DNA of 64,000 bases, from NCBI GenBank assembly GCA_028292745.1, contig JAQGLT010000129.1, positions 1 through 64,000 on the forward strand, in the 5' to 3' direction. Source of the DNA: Polaromonas sp. GTDB lineage: Bacteria; Pseudomonadota; Gammaproteobacteria; Burkholderiales; Burkholderiaceae_C. A program made the position numbers and the translations under genes. The notes beneath the pieces were generated by a model. It saw only the letters and a list, made by a program, of their open reading frames with translations, had not been told where the DNA came from and did not search any database. The stretch's first letter is position 1. The number at the start of each line of letters is the position of its first letter. Of this stretch, positions 30,112 to 40,000 are shown piece after piece.

Positions 30112-30806
30112 GTTGAAGCTTTTTTATCATCCGGGGGTAAGCTGTCCAGAATGGCAGCAGGAATGCGCCTGGGCCGCAGGCTGGTGCCCTGCACCCAGCC
30201 GATTCGTATCGTGCCTTCACAAAGCAACACGTCGGCCTGAACGCCGGGTTGCTCTGCTTTTAATAGCGCCTGCTGCTTGATTATCATGGACGCCCGTCCT
30301 GTTTCGACCAGGCTGGCCGTAACAATCAGTTCATCGTCAAGCCGGGCCGGGCGATGGTAGCGAATCACCGTTTCGGTCACGACAAACATGCAGCCCGTGG
30401 CGTCCTTCAATCTCTGCTGCTCAATGCCAAGTGATCTGAGCCACTCGGTGCGTGAACGTTCAAAAAATTTAAGGTAATTGGCATAGAAAACAATGCCGCC
30501 TGCGTCGGTGTCTTCCCAGTAAACACGAACGGGCCACTGGAAGATGGCCCCCACGCTCCCCGCTGCGTGTGGTTCGCTGCCCGCCGAGGGGGTCGCCCCG
30601 CCTGCAGTCTGGCAAAGCCAGTCCTGCGGCCGTAACTTGCATGCGCTCGTCATCTCCGCGCTTGCCGTCCTCGCGCTCCCCGCTTCTTGCGCTTCGCTGC
30701 CCCTCGAGGGGGCTGCTGCGCCTGCAGTCTGGCAAAGCCGTTCCTGCGGTCCTTGCTTGAAAGTGTCGTTGTCCATGTCGGAGTTGGTCATCTGTGGGTT
30801 AGCCAA
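30108..30806 (-). CDS. ybgC: YbgC-type tol-pal-associated acyl-CoA thioesterase with repeat-derived N-terminal extension
   Basis: FQWPVRVYWEDTDAGGIVFYANYLKFFERSRTEWLR hotdog motif; 4-nt overlap with tolQ; about 70-residue N-terminal extension encoded by two family B repeats. Confidence 0.9.
   Translation of the reverse strand: MANPQMTNSDMDNDTFKQGPQERLCQTAGAAAPSRGSEAQEAGSARTASAEMTSACKLRPQDWLCQTAGGATPSAGSEPHAAGSVGAIFQWPVRVYWEDTDAGGIVFYANYLKFFERSRTEWLRSLGIEQQRLKDATGCMFVVTETVIRYHRPARLDDELIVTASLVETGRASMIIKQQALLKAEQPGVQADVLLCEGTIRIGWVQGTSLRPRRIPAAILDSLPPDDKKAST
30546..30631 (+). repeat. family B palindromic repeat inside the ybgC reading frame
   Basis: GGCCCCCACGCTCCCCGCTGCGTGTGGTTCGCTGCCCGCCGAGGGGGTCGCCCCGCCTGCAGTCTGGCAAAGCCAGTCCTGCGGCC. 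Confidence 0.75.
30667..30752 (+). repeat. family B palindromic repeat inside the ybgC reading frame
   Basis: GTCCTCGCGCTCCCCGCTTCTTGCGCTTCGCTGCCCCTCGAGGGGGCTGCTGCGCCTGCAGTCTGGCAAAGCCGTTCCTGCGGTCC. Confidence 0.75.
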
Positions 30807-31995
30807 GAATAGACTCTAGCCGCGCCACTGCCTGCTTCAGCTGCTCCATGGAACTGGCGGTCGAAAAGCGCACGAATTGGTCGGGCGCGGCCTGGCCGAA
30901 ATCGCGGCCCGGCGTTACCGCCAGATGGGCGCGTTTCATCAGCTCGAAGGCAAAGTCCCAGCTGCCGTTTACGCCCAGCCGGGCGGCCGCCCCAGTGCAG
31001 TCGGCATAGGCGTAAAAAGCACCGTCGGGCATGACCGGCACCCGCAGGCCCAGCCGGTTGAGTTCGGGGATGAAGTAATCACGGCGCGCCTTGAACTCGG
31101 CGCGGCGGCTTTCATACACCTGCAGGCTTTGCGCCTCAAAACAGGCCAGGGCGGCGTGCTGTGCCACGGTGCTGGCGCAGATGAACAGGTTTTGCGCCAT
31201 TCGCTCGATCACGGCTGCCAAGGCTTGCGGCACCACTAGCCACCCCAGCCGCCAGCCCGTCATGTTGAAGTATTTGCTGAAGCTGTTGATGCTGATGATG
31301 CTCTGGCCCAGTTCGCCAGGCAGAGCGAGCGCCGAATGGCCGAAGTGTTCTTCGTAACTCAGGCCCAGGTAAATTTCGTCGATCAGCGTGATGCCGCCCC
31401 GGCCATGAACAAACTCGTGGATGCGCTGCAGCTCTTCCGGGGCAATCGACGTGCCGGTCGGGTTGGATGGCGATGCGAGCAATACCCCGCGTGTTTTCGG
31501 ATTCCAGGCAGCCTCGACTTTCTCTCGCGTCAACTGGAAGCGCTCTTGGGCTGTCGTTGGAATCAGGACCGATGTTCCTTCCGCCGCGCTGACAAAATGC
31601 CGGTTGCACGGATAGCTTGGATCAGGCATCAGCATTTCATCGCCCGCCTCGATCAAGGCCAGGCAGGCGAGCTGGAGCGCGGCCGACGCGCCTGCCGTGA
31701 TGACGATACGGCTGGGTGCCACGTCTACGCCAAAACGCGCGGCATACCACTCGCTGATGCGCTCGCGTAAGGCCGGCAGGCCCATGGCCTGGGTGTACTG
31801 CGTGTTGCCTTGGGCAATCGCCCGGCTGGCCGCCTGCTGCACCAGCGGCGGCGCAGTGAAGTCGGGCTCGCCGATGTTCAGGAAAATCATGGGTGCGCTG
31901 GTATGGGCGACCTGTTGCGCCAGTGCGGCTGCCGCCTTGGCCATCTCCATCACGTAAAAAGGCTCAATGCGTTGCGCCCGCTGGGAAATTCTCAC
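30799..31995 (-). CDS. PLP-dependent class I/II aminotransferase
   Basis: SINSFSKYFNMTGWRLGWLVVP PLP-lysine motif; GTG start VRISQRAQRIEPFYVMEMAK proposed so as not to overlap nusB. Confidence 0.85.
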   Translation of the reverse strand: MRISQRAQRIEPFYVMEMAKAAAALAQQVAHTSAPMIFLNIGEPDFTAPPLVQQAASRAIAQGNTQYTQAMGLPALRERISEWYAARFGVDVAPSRIVITAGASAALQLACLALIEAGDEMLMPDPSYPCNRHFVSAAEGTSVLIPTTAQERFQLTREKVEAAWNPKTRGVLLASPSNPTGTSIAPEELQRIHEFVHGRGGITLIDEIYLGLSYEEHFGHSALALPGELGQSIISINSFSKYFNMTGWRLGWLVVPQALAAVIERMAQNLFICASTVAQHAALACFEAQSLQVYESRRAEFKARRDYFIPELNRLGLRVPVMPDGAFYAYADCTGAAARLGVNGSWDFAFELMKRAHLAVTPGRDFGQAAPDQFVRFSTASSMEQLKQAVARLESILG

Positions 31996-32020
31996 GGGAG
32001 AGCTTTCAAGAAACGCGTTA

Positions 32021-32542
32021 TCAGGCCGTGCGCGGCTGATCGGCCGCAACTTCTGCAGCCCGCAGTGAAGGCGCCATCTTGTGCAGCACACCGTTGACAT
32101 ACTTGTGGCCGTCTGTCCCGCCGAATGCCTTGGCCAGTTCAATGCATTCGTTGATCACGACCCGGTAAGGCACATCGAGGCAGTGGGCGAATTCGTAAGC
32201 GCCAATCCACAGGATGGAATGCTCCACTGGCGAAATCTCGGCCATTTTGCGGTCCAGCAAGGGCGTGATGCGTTCATCCAGCGCCGTAGCCGATTCGATG
32301 CAGCCATGCAGCAAGGCATCGTAGTGGGCCGAATCCGCTTTGTGAAACCCCACCAGGTCGCGCGTAAACGCATCGATGGAGTCGGCCGGATTTTGGCCGA
32401 CCAGATGCTGGTACAGCGCCTGCAGGGCAAATTCACGTGCGCGCGTCCGAGCCGATTTGTCGGCCGCTTTTTTGACCCCGGTATCGGTCAGGCCGGTGCG
32501 GTTTTGCGGAGGACGTTTGGGTTTGATGAGGGGTTCAGCCAT
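32021..32542 (-). CDS. nusB: transcription antitermination factor NusB
   Basis: [47 protein letters not shown]. Confidence 0.95.
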   Translation of the reverse strand: MAEPLIKPKRPPQNRTGLTDTGVKKAADKSARTRAREFALQALYQHLVGQNPADSIDAFTRDLVGFHKADSAHYDALLHGCIESATALDERITPLLDRKMAEISPVEHSILWIGAYEFAHCLDVPYRVVINECIELAKAFGGTDGHKYVNGVLHKMAPSLRAAEVAADQPRTA

Positions 32543-32574
32543 GAAGCTCCGTTTGATTTTGTTTAAGAGGATAT

Positions 32575-33039
32575 TCAGGCAAGCGCATTGAGCAGATTCG
32601 CCATCTCGACCGCCACGCGCGCGGCATCTCGGCCTTTTTCGTCCTGGCGCGCATGGGCTTGCGCCAGGTTCTCGACGGTCAGAATCGCATTGGCAATGGG
32701 CAATTGATAGTCAAGCGCCAGGCGTGTGACGGCCGAGCCGCTTTCGTTCGCGACCAGTTCAAAATGATAGGTTTCGCCGCGAATGATGCAGCCCAGGGCG
32801 ATGAGCGCATCGAACTTTTCGCTTTCTGCCAGCGCCTGCAACGCGCAAGGCACTTCCAGCGCGCCGGGCACGTGGACATGGGCAATGTTCTGTTCCTCAA
32901 CGCCCAAGGCAACCAGCTCCTGCCTGCAGGCCTTTGCCAAGGCATTGGTGATGCCTTCGTTGAAACGTGCCTGCACGATGCCCACGCGCAGTTTTTTGCC
33001 GTCCAGCTTTTCGGCCCAGCCTTTGTCCGCATTTAACAC
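32575..33039 (-). CDS. ribH: 6,7-dimethyl-8-ribityllumazine synthase
   Basis: [54 protein letters not shown]. Confidence 0.95.
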   Translation of the reverse strand: MLNADKGWAEKLDGKKLRVGIVQARFNEGITNALAKACRQELVALGVEEQNIAHVHVPGALEVPCALQALAESEKFDALIALGCIIRGETYHFELVANESGSAVTRLALDYQLPIANAILTVENLAQAHARQDEKGRDAARVAVEMANLLNALA

Positions 33040-33063
33040 AATGAACTTCCTTTGCGCAGATGA

Positions 33064-34170
33064 TTAATTTTTATCGATGTAGCCGACGATTTCGAGGCCG
33101 TAGCCGGTCATGCTGGGCATGCGGCGCGGGTTGCCCATGAGCTGCATTTTCTGCACGCCGCATTCACGCAAAATCTGCGCGCCGACGCCGTAGGTGCGCA
33201 GATCCATGCGGCCGCGCTCCGGCGCTTGAGCGGCCCTGGCCTTCCCTTCGAACTGCGCGAGCAGCTGCGCCGCGCTTTCACCGCAATTGAGCAGCACCAC
33301 CACGCCCTGGCCCTCGTCTTCAATATGCTTCAAACTCTGGTCCAGGCTCCACGAATGCATGGTGCGTCCGGTTTCCAGCAGGTCCAGCACTGACAGCGGC
33401 TCATGTACCCGCACCGCCACGGTGTCATCGGCATTCCAGTGGCCCTTGACCAGCGCCAGATGCAGTTCGCGGCTGGTCTTGTCCTTGAAGGCATGCGCGG
33501 TGAACTCGCCAAAGGCCGTCTGCAAGCTGCGGCTGCCTGCTTTTTCAAGCAGCGACTCATTGCGGCTGCGGTATTCGATCAGGCCGGCAATGGTGCCGAT
33601 TTTCAAACCATGCACCGCGGCAAAAACCTGCAGATCGGGCAGGCGGGCCATGGTGCCGTCGTCATTCATGATTTCGCAGATCACTGCTGCCGGCGAGCAG
33701 CCCGCCATGGCCGCCAGGTCGCAGCCGGCCTCGGTATGGCCGGCGCGCATCAGCACGCCGCCATCCACGGCCTGCAACGGAAAGATATGGCCGGGCTGCA
33801 CCAGGTCGCTGACCTGCGCATTTTTTGCCACGGCCGCTTGCACGGTGCGGGACCGGTCTGCCGCTGAAATGCCGGTGGTCACGCCTTCGGCGGCTTCGAT
33901 CGACACCGTGAAAGCGGTGGAATACTGGGCGCCATTGCGGGCGGCCATGGGCGGCAGCCTCAGCAACTCGCAGCGCTCACGCGTCAGTGTCAGGCAAATC
34001 AGGCCCCGGCCAAAACGCGCCATGAAGTTGATGGCCTCGGGCGTGACATGGTCTGCCGCCAGTACCAGATCGCCTTCGTTTTCGCGGTCCTCCTCGTCAA
34101 CCAGAATGACCATGCGGCCGGCGCGCATGTCCGCCACGATGTCTTCAACAGAGGAAATGGGAGTGGTCAT
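33064..34170 (-). CDS. ribBA: 3,4-dihydroxy-2-butanone 4-phosphate synthase / GTP cyclohydrolase II-like
   Basis: GRMVILVDEEDRENEGDLVLAADHVTPEAINFMARFGRGLICLTLT; C-terminal GCHII-like domain with TYGVGAQILRECGVQKMQLMGNPRRMPSMTGYGLEI. Confidence 0.93.
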   Translation of the reverse strand: MTTPISSVEDIVADMRAGRMVILVDEEDRENEGDLVLAADHVTPEAINFMARFGRGLICLTLTRERCELLRLPPMAARNGAQYSTAFTVSIEAAEGVTTGISAADRSRTVQAAVAKNAQVSDLVQPGHIFPLQAVDGGVLMRAGHTEAGCDLAAMAGCSPAAVICEIMNDDGTMARLPDLQVFAAVHGLKIGTIAGLIEYRSRNESLLEKAGSRSLQTAFGEFTAHAFKDKTSRELHLALVKGHWNADDTVAVRVHEPLSVLDLLETGRTMHSWSLDQSLKHIEDEGQGVVVLLNCGESAAQLLAQFEGKARAAQAPERGRMDLRTYGVGAQILRECGVQKMQLMGNPRRMPSMTGYGLEIVGYIDKN

Positions 34171-34829
34171 GGTGCTGTTCGTTGTTGTCGTAGTTGCGTG
34201 TCTTGGAGCATGCGCTCGACATAACGCGCGATAAGGTCGATTTCCAGGTTCACCTGCGCGCCTTGGCTCAACTGGCCGAGTGCCGTGTTCTGAACCGTGT
34301 GGGGAATCAGGTTGATGCTGATTTCGCAGCCTGAGGCCTGGGATGCATCGCCCGGCAGGTCCGCAATATGGTTCACGGTCAGGCTGACGCCGTTGACGGT
34401 GATCGAGCCTTTGTAAGCAAGGTATTTGCCCAATGCCTGGGGTGCCAGGATACGAAGCTCCCAGCTTTCCCCCACCTCGGCAAAATAAGTCACCAGGCCG
34501 ATCCCATCGACATGGCCGGAGACGATGTGGCCTCCAAGTCGCTCGTGGGCACGCAGCGCCTTTTCAAGATTGATGATCCCGGGCTCAGCCAGGCCGCAAG
34601 TTTTATCCAGCGATTCAGCCGAAATGTCAACCGTGAAGTGGTTTCTGGAAGGTTCGAGCGACGTGGCGGTCATGCAGGCGCCATTGAGCGCAATGCTGTC
34701 GCCCAGGCCCACGTCATCCAGATATCCCGCAGGTGTTTCAATGGTGAGTCGGTTGCCATGGTTTGAAGAGCTGCCCAGGCGATGGATAGCGACGATGCGC
34801 CCCATGCCGGTGATGATTCCGGTAAACAT
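34167..34829 (-). CDS. ribE: riboflavin synthase (alpha)
   Basis: MFTGIITGMGRI; SIALNGACMTAT; LGGHIVSGHVDGIG. Confidence 0.95.
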   Translation of the reverse strand: MFTGIITGMGRIVAIHRLGSSSNHGNRLTIETPAGYLDDVGLGDSIALNGACMTATSLEPSRNHFTVDISAESLDKTCGLAEPGIINLEKALRAHERLGGHIVSGHVDGIGLVTYFAEVGESWELRILAPQALGKYLAYKGSITVNGVSLTVNHIADLPGDASQASGCEISINLIPHTVQNTALGQLSQGAQVNLEIDLIARYVERMLQDTQLRQQRTAP

Positions 34830-34928
34830 GCGGCTATTTTCGCAGGGAAACGAGGTGCAACGCTCGGCAAGGCATGAAAGGCATGCAAAAGGCTGAAGAC
34901 CCTTTGAACCGGGCAGACCAAAAGCTTT

Positions 34929-36026
34929 TTAGAACTGGTCCCGGCCAGCGACGCGGGCAATGATGCGCAAATCCGGGCCTATGCTGTCGGTTGAGTGAAA
35001 CTGCAATTCAAGCGCTTCGGAAAGCGCTTGCAAGGGTCCGAATGCGGCCATGCCCTGGCCAGGCCCGAGCAGCTTGGGCGCCAGGTAAATCAAGAATTCA
35101 TCGACCAGCCCGGCGCGGGTCAACGAGCCATTCAGCTTGCTGCCTGCTTCGATGTGCAACTCGTTGATTTCACGCCGACCCAGGTCTTGCATCATGGCCG
35201 CCAGGTCCACCTTGCCACTGCTGTCTGGCAGCATGACCACCGTGGCGCCACGAGCCTCAAGCGCAGCCTTTTTTGCATCATTTTGGCCTGCAGCGTAGAT
35301 GATGCATGCGCGATCTGCTATGAAAAGATGAGCATCGAGCGGGGTTTGCAAATGACTGTCAACCACCACGATTTGTGGCTGGCGCGGTGTGGCGACCGCG
35401 CGCACATCCAGGCGCGGATTGTCTGCCAGCACTGTGCCGATGCCGGTCAGTACTGCGCATGAACGGGCGCGCCAGGCATGGCCGTCGGCACGGGCTTCAG
35501 GCGATGTGATCCACTGGCTCTGCCCAGTGGGAAGTGCTGTCGTGCCATCAAGCGAAGCCGCCATTTTCATGCGAACCCAGGGTGTCTTGCGGATCATGCG
35601 GCTGAAAAAGCCGATGTTAAGTTCACGGGATTCAGCAGCGCCGGGGCCGACTTCGACCTCGATGCCGGCGGCGCGCAGGCGTGCAAAGCCTTGACCCGAC
35701 ACCAGCGGATTGGGGTCGGCAATGGAGGCCACCACTTTTTTGATGCCTGCTGCAATCAAGGCGTCGCAGCAAGGGGCAGTGCGACCGTGGTGGGAGCAGG
35801 GTTCCAGGGTGACGTAGGCTGTGGCGCCCTGGACTGAATGACCTTTTGTAGATGCATCTCGCAGGGCCATGATTTCGGCGTGGGAGCTGCCTGCGCCCTG
35901 GGTGTGGCCCTGGCCTAAAACCTGGCCATCTTGGGAAAAGATAACTGTTCCTACTCTTGGGTTTGGAGACGTTAGGTTTAAACAGTCTTGTGCAAGCGAA
36001 AGCGCTTGATTGATGGATTTATTCAC
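34929..36026 (-). CDS. ribD: bifunctional diaminohydroxyphosphoribosylaminopyrimidine deaminase / reductase
   Basis: GSSHAEIMAL and VTLEPCSHHGRTAPCCDALIAAG deaminase motifs; C-terminal reductase domain. Confidence 0.95.
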   Translation of the reverse strand: MNKSINQALSLAQDCLNLTSPNPRVGTVIFSQDGQVLGQGHTQGAGSSHAEIMALRDASTKGHSVQGATAYVTLEPCSHHGRTAPCCDALIAAGIKKVVASIADPNPLVSGQGFARLRAAGIEVEVGPGAAESRELNIGFFSRMIRKTPWVRMKMAASLDGTTALPTGQSQWITSPEARADGHAWRARSCAVLTGIGTVLADNPRLDVRAVATPRQPQIVVVDSHLQTPLDAHLFIADRACIIYAAGQNDAKKAALEARGATVVMLPDSSGKVDLAAMMQDLGRREINELHIEAGSKLNGSLTRAGLVDEFLIYLAPKLLGPGQGMAAFGPLQALSEALELQFHSTDSIGPDLRIIARVAGRDQF

Positions 36027-36055
36027 GCTTGCATTATGCTCAGACAGGTAGTCAA

Positions 36056-36610
36056 CTAATTAGCGCCAGTGCAGTTATTGGCACCGGGTTGAGTAGTGCA
36101 TGTGCGTGCTCTTCCCGTTCTGGCAATGACAACGCCTTTGAGGTAGTTGCCACCCAAAATTCTAGAAGAAAAAACGACTCGACCTGCATTGCTGCCTAAA
36201 GCAAAGCCCGTTGAATCAAAGCCGATTAAGTTGGGGTTCAAGGTGGGAGTCTCATACTGTTCTATCGTGCTGGTTGTGGCTGCAACCGTAGTAACCAGAA
36301 CATCGCTCTCGGTATAAGTTCTACTGTTATCCATATCCACATAAATGCGCCAGCCCTTGCTCCAGTCAGAATCGGCGCTGACAGGCTGAACAATAACTTG
36401 ACGATTATTCTTGATAGCTTCGCTGCGAGCTTGCATTGCAGAAGTCAGCAGATCACTTGCGGCGGCATTGAGTTGTTGCCGTGCAATGGTGCGCTGAAAA
36501 TCAGGCGCCGCAAGAGCGGCGATGATGGCAATCAAGGCTAGGACGACCATGAGTTCAATCAGCGTGAAACCATGCCTCTTCGCAGAATATAAACGCGTCA
36601 AGGCCAGCAT
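36056..36610 (-). CDS. GspH/FimT-type minor pseudopilin
   Basis: Type III signal/N-methylation motif HGFTLIELMVVLALIAIIAALAAPDFQ. Confidence 0.88.
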   Translation of the reverse strand: MLALTRLYSAKRHGFTLIELMVVLALIAIIAALAAPDFQRTIARQQLNAAASDLLTSAMQARSEAIKNNRQVIVQPVSADSDWSKGWRIYVDMDNSRTYTESDVLVTTVAATTSTIEQYETPTLNPNLIGFDSTGFALGSNAGRVVFSSRILGGNYLKGVVIARTGRARTCTTQPGANNCTGAN

Positions 36611-37074
36611 TGCTTTTCATTCTCTGTGCGGACTGTCCCGTTGAACGTGCAACCTTTATCGCCGTTGCTTGTCATGTAGAGGAGGCTAACCGGGTCACTG
36701 CCCGACCGCATGCTTGCCTGCAACTCCACGCACTGATTGAGCGCTACGGCTGCGGCACCGCTGGTGCATTGAACGGCAGCAATGCTGCATGCGCTCGTGG
36801 CCAGAGAATCACCAGAAAAGGACTTGGTTCTTGATGTGGCAGCGCCAGTCGAAAACGCAACATACTGGTTGAACTGTGTGTAATACCTTTCTTGCTGTTG
36901 CATGGACTGTAGCAAGCCGCTACGGCACTCCGCCCTTCTGCCTTTGCGGATTTGTTCTGTGTATGCGGGATAGGCGATGGATGCCAGGATTCCAATGATG
37001 GCGATGGTGATCATCAATTCGATCAAGGTGAAACCGCCGCTGTTGCGTTGTAAATGCTTATCCATGTCAATCAT
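36598..37074 (-). CDS. pilE: type IV pilin-like protein (PilE type)
   Basis: GGFTLIELMITIAIIGILASIAYPAYTEQIRKGRRAECRSGLLQSMQQQERYYTQFNQY; start may be at 37074 or 37065. Confidence 0.88.
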   Translation of the reverse strand: MIDMDKHLQRNSGGFTLIELMITIAIIGILASIAYPAYTEQIRKGRRAECRSGLLQSMQQQERYYTQFNQYVAFSTGAATSRTKSFSGDSLATSACSIAAVQCTSGAAAVALNQCVELQASMRSGSDPVSLLYMTSNGDKGCTFNGTVRTENEKQCWP

Positions 37075-40000
37075 TGAAACTCCTGACTTCTCGCCAGCTG
37101 ATGCGGCCAGATGTGATGTAAGCATCTGGCACTTTGATTGTCTGAGTGCGAACATTTCCTGCGCTGGTCAACTGTGTTCCTGTGTTGACCACGGTATTGC
37201 TGATTTTGTATTTTCGGACACCATCCGCGCGGCGTATCGAGTAAGTATTGTCCTCCAGCGAAATGTAGTTAGGAGGGGATGAAAGTCCAATACCATTGTC
37301 GAGTGCAATAGTGCTGGAATTTGCCAATGTCACTGGATTCAGGGTATAAGTCCTACCGATACCGTCGCCGGAGCAGTCTCCGGAAGGGACCATTGAGTTA
37401 AAGGTAACCGTATTCAGTCCTTGTGCGCCATTTACCGCAATGCGCTCACGTCCGTTGGGTAAGTCAAAATAAGCGCCTCTTTTCTCGCCGCTTGCCGTAC
37501 CCAAGGTAACGGCCGTGGCAGTGATGTTGACGGCGCTGCTGCTTTCTGCGGCTGTCTGCTGTTGCAGGCTGGACCGGGTCAATCCGTAGTCCGTGCTGGC
37601 AATTCCGCTGTTATCCCAGACACTGTAAATGGACTGCGTGCCGCTCGAAGCCGCATCGTTTTGCTCGACAAACTTGCCGGTGCCAAAAACCACCATCACG
37701 CCGCTGCGCTGCGCTGTGGTGACAAGGGGTGTGGTGGTGATGGGCTGAGCGACGCCAGCACTGGTTTTGGCGGTAAAAAGTGGTTTTTTGACACCGTTGA
37801 CGACCTTCAGTAATTTGTTGCCGCTGATATTGGCACTGCTGAGTCCCTCGCTGAAATCAAACTTCCAGAGCTGGCCCTGCAGGTCGCCAGCGTACATGGT
37901 TTTGACTTCACCCAAGTCGCCCATGCCAAAGCCGGGGTTGGCCAGGCTGTTGGCTGTCGCGGTGCTTGCAGCCGGAACCACGATCTTGAAGTAATTAGTG
38001 CCTTCGGCCCATGCAGCACCGGCTGCCTTGTCCAGGCTAAGCAGGAACAGCGCCTGATCACCTGTGGTGCTGTAGCGGCCAGAGCCATCGTTGACATAGT
38101 TGTTGTATCCACTGCCTACAGCCACAAACCATTTGTAGCTAGGGGCTCCGCCTGTTGTCGTTGAGGGAATTTTTAATTTAACAATTTTGGGCTGTGCCAG
38201 CACGTTGCCCATCATTGGATCGTCCTGGTCTGTGAATTCGAACAAAGCTTTTCCTGCATCGGTAGAACCATCCTCAAAGGCATCGGGGTTGGTCACGTCG
38301 AGCGCAAAAATTCCCTGTGCGCCGCCGCCCATGCCGCTAACCAGAACCGTACGCCAGTCCGTACCCAGCTTGGCCTCTCCCACTTCAGGAATGCCATCGA
38401 CAAAGGGCAGGTGCTGGTAAGCCGGATTTGTTAACTTATTGAGATTTTTTGCAACCGCCAGGGGAACATAGGCAAACAGCTCCTTGCCGTCCGAGGCCCG
38501 CAGGGCGTGAAGCATCCCATCATTGGCGCCAACATAGACTGTGGCCGTTCGGCTGGCCACCGATTTTGAAAAAGTAAGGTAACTGCTATCACCAGCCAAG
38601 CTGGAGTCAGCTTCTTTTTTATAAATTGGACCTGAGTTGATGATGTCGCCCATCAGGCTGCTGCGGCGTCGGAAGGCATTGGTGTCAGCGCCCTCCTGTG
38701 TGCGGTCGCCGCGCAGATAGCTCAAACGCAGCGCCCCCAAGCTATCTGCAACGCCAGTAATTGGATCGGCATTGAGCGCGTCCTGCATTGCGGTGTCGAA
38801 TTGCCCTAGATTGGCCGCTGTGAAGGCAATACCCGGGTTGCCGGTGGCATCCCGACGATAGGTGAAGATTTTACGGTCCACTGGTTTGATGTAGGGGTCT
38901 GCTGCTGTCACTGACTCTGCCATCGTCGAGCCCGTGGTCAAGATGGCTCCCGCATCCCAGGCTACATTTTGCTGAGCATCAATGGTTTGCGTGGTGGTGT
39001 TAAGAGCCAGCGATGATTTGATGACCGTGCCCGACCAGTCGTGGGAATCAAAACGCGAGGCGAAAAGATCACCGCTGGGTGAACTGCTGCTAAAGCGCTG
39101 GGAACTGAGGGAGGACACTGAGACCGAGCCACTTTGGACACTGGCCGAGGCAAAAAACTTGCGTATGCCAGCAATCATGCGTTGGGCCTGGCTGGCCAGC
39201 GCATAGCCGTCAGGCACATTGGCCAGTGAAGGGTCTTCCCATTCCTTGTTATTGGTTTGCCCGCCTGATGTTTTGAAAGGGTTGCCATCATCATTGGCGT
39301 CATTGAACCAGCCATATTTTCCAGCCAAGAAGAAGCTGCTGTTGCGCGGCTTGATACCACGTGTATTGCTGTCAATTGAGCCATTACCGCCTTCGTCAAC
39401 ATCAATCGTGAAGGTTTTGACGCGGGTTTCCTTAAGCGATTGCGTCTTGCCATCGATCGTAATCGAGTCCTCGCGGATGGGCTGGGTGTTGGCCCAGTAG
39501 GCGGCTCCGGCCCAGTAGTAGGCACTTGATTGCGAACCTGTGGTCTTGGTTGAAAGGCCGGTATTGCCTGAGACAACATTGGGATTGCCCAAGGTATTCT
39601 GGTCCCGTCCCAGTGCATCGATGTAGGAATAATTAGCACCGGTTTCAAAGCCGGTCAGCAGTTTGGCCCATTCCACCGCGCTAAAGGTTTTGGTTGCAGA
39701 GCCGGGAATGGCAAGTGCGGTTCTGGTGGGATCGGTCGTGGTTTCACTGACGCCGTTGGTACCATGCCCTGGCAATTGCTTGTCATAGTGGCTATTCACG
39801 TCGCCGATGGTCAGAATAAAATTGCGCCGCTGGCAGCCATTCTGAATGGGATCGGTCCAGGTTTTGTAAATCGGGAAGTTGTCATACATCGAGGCTGCCG
39901 TCAGGTTAGCAACTGCTGCATCCGTCGGTTGCAGGCCTTGAAAGTAGCGTAGTGTTTCGTAGTACAGCTCACCTACAGGATCATTGCTTTTATAAATGCC

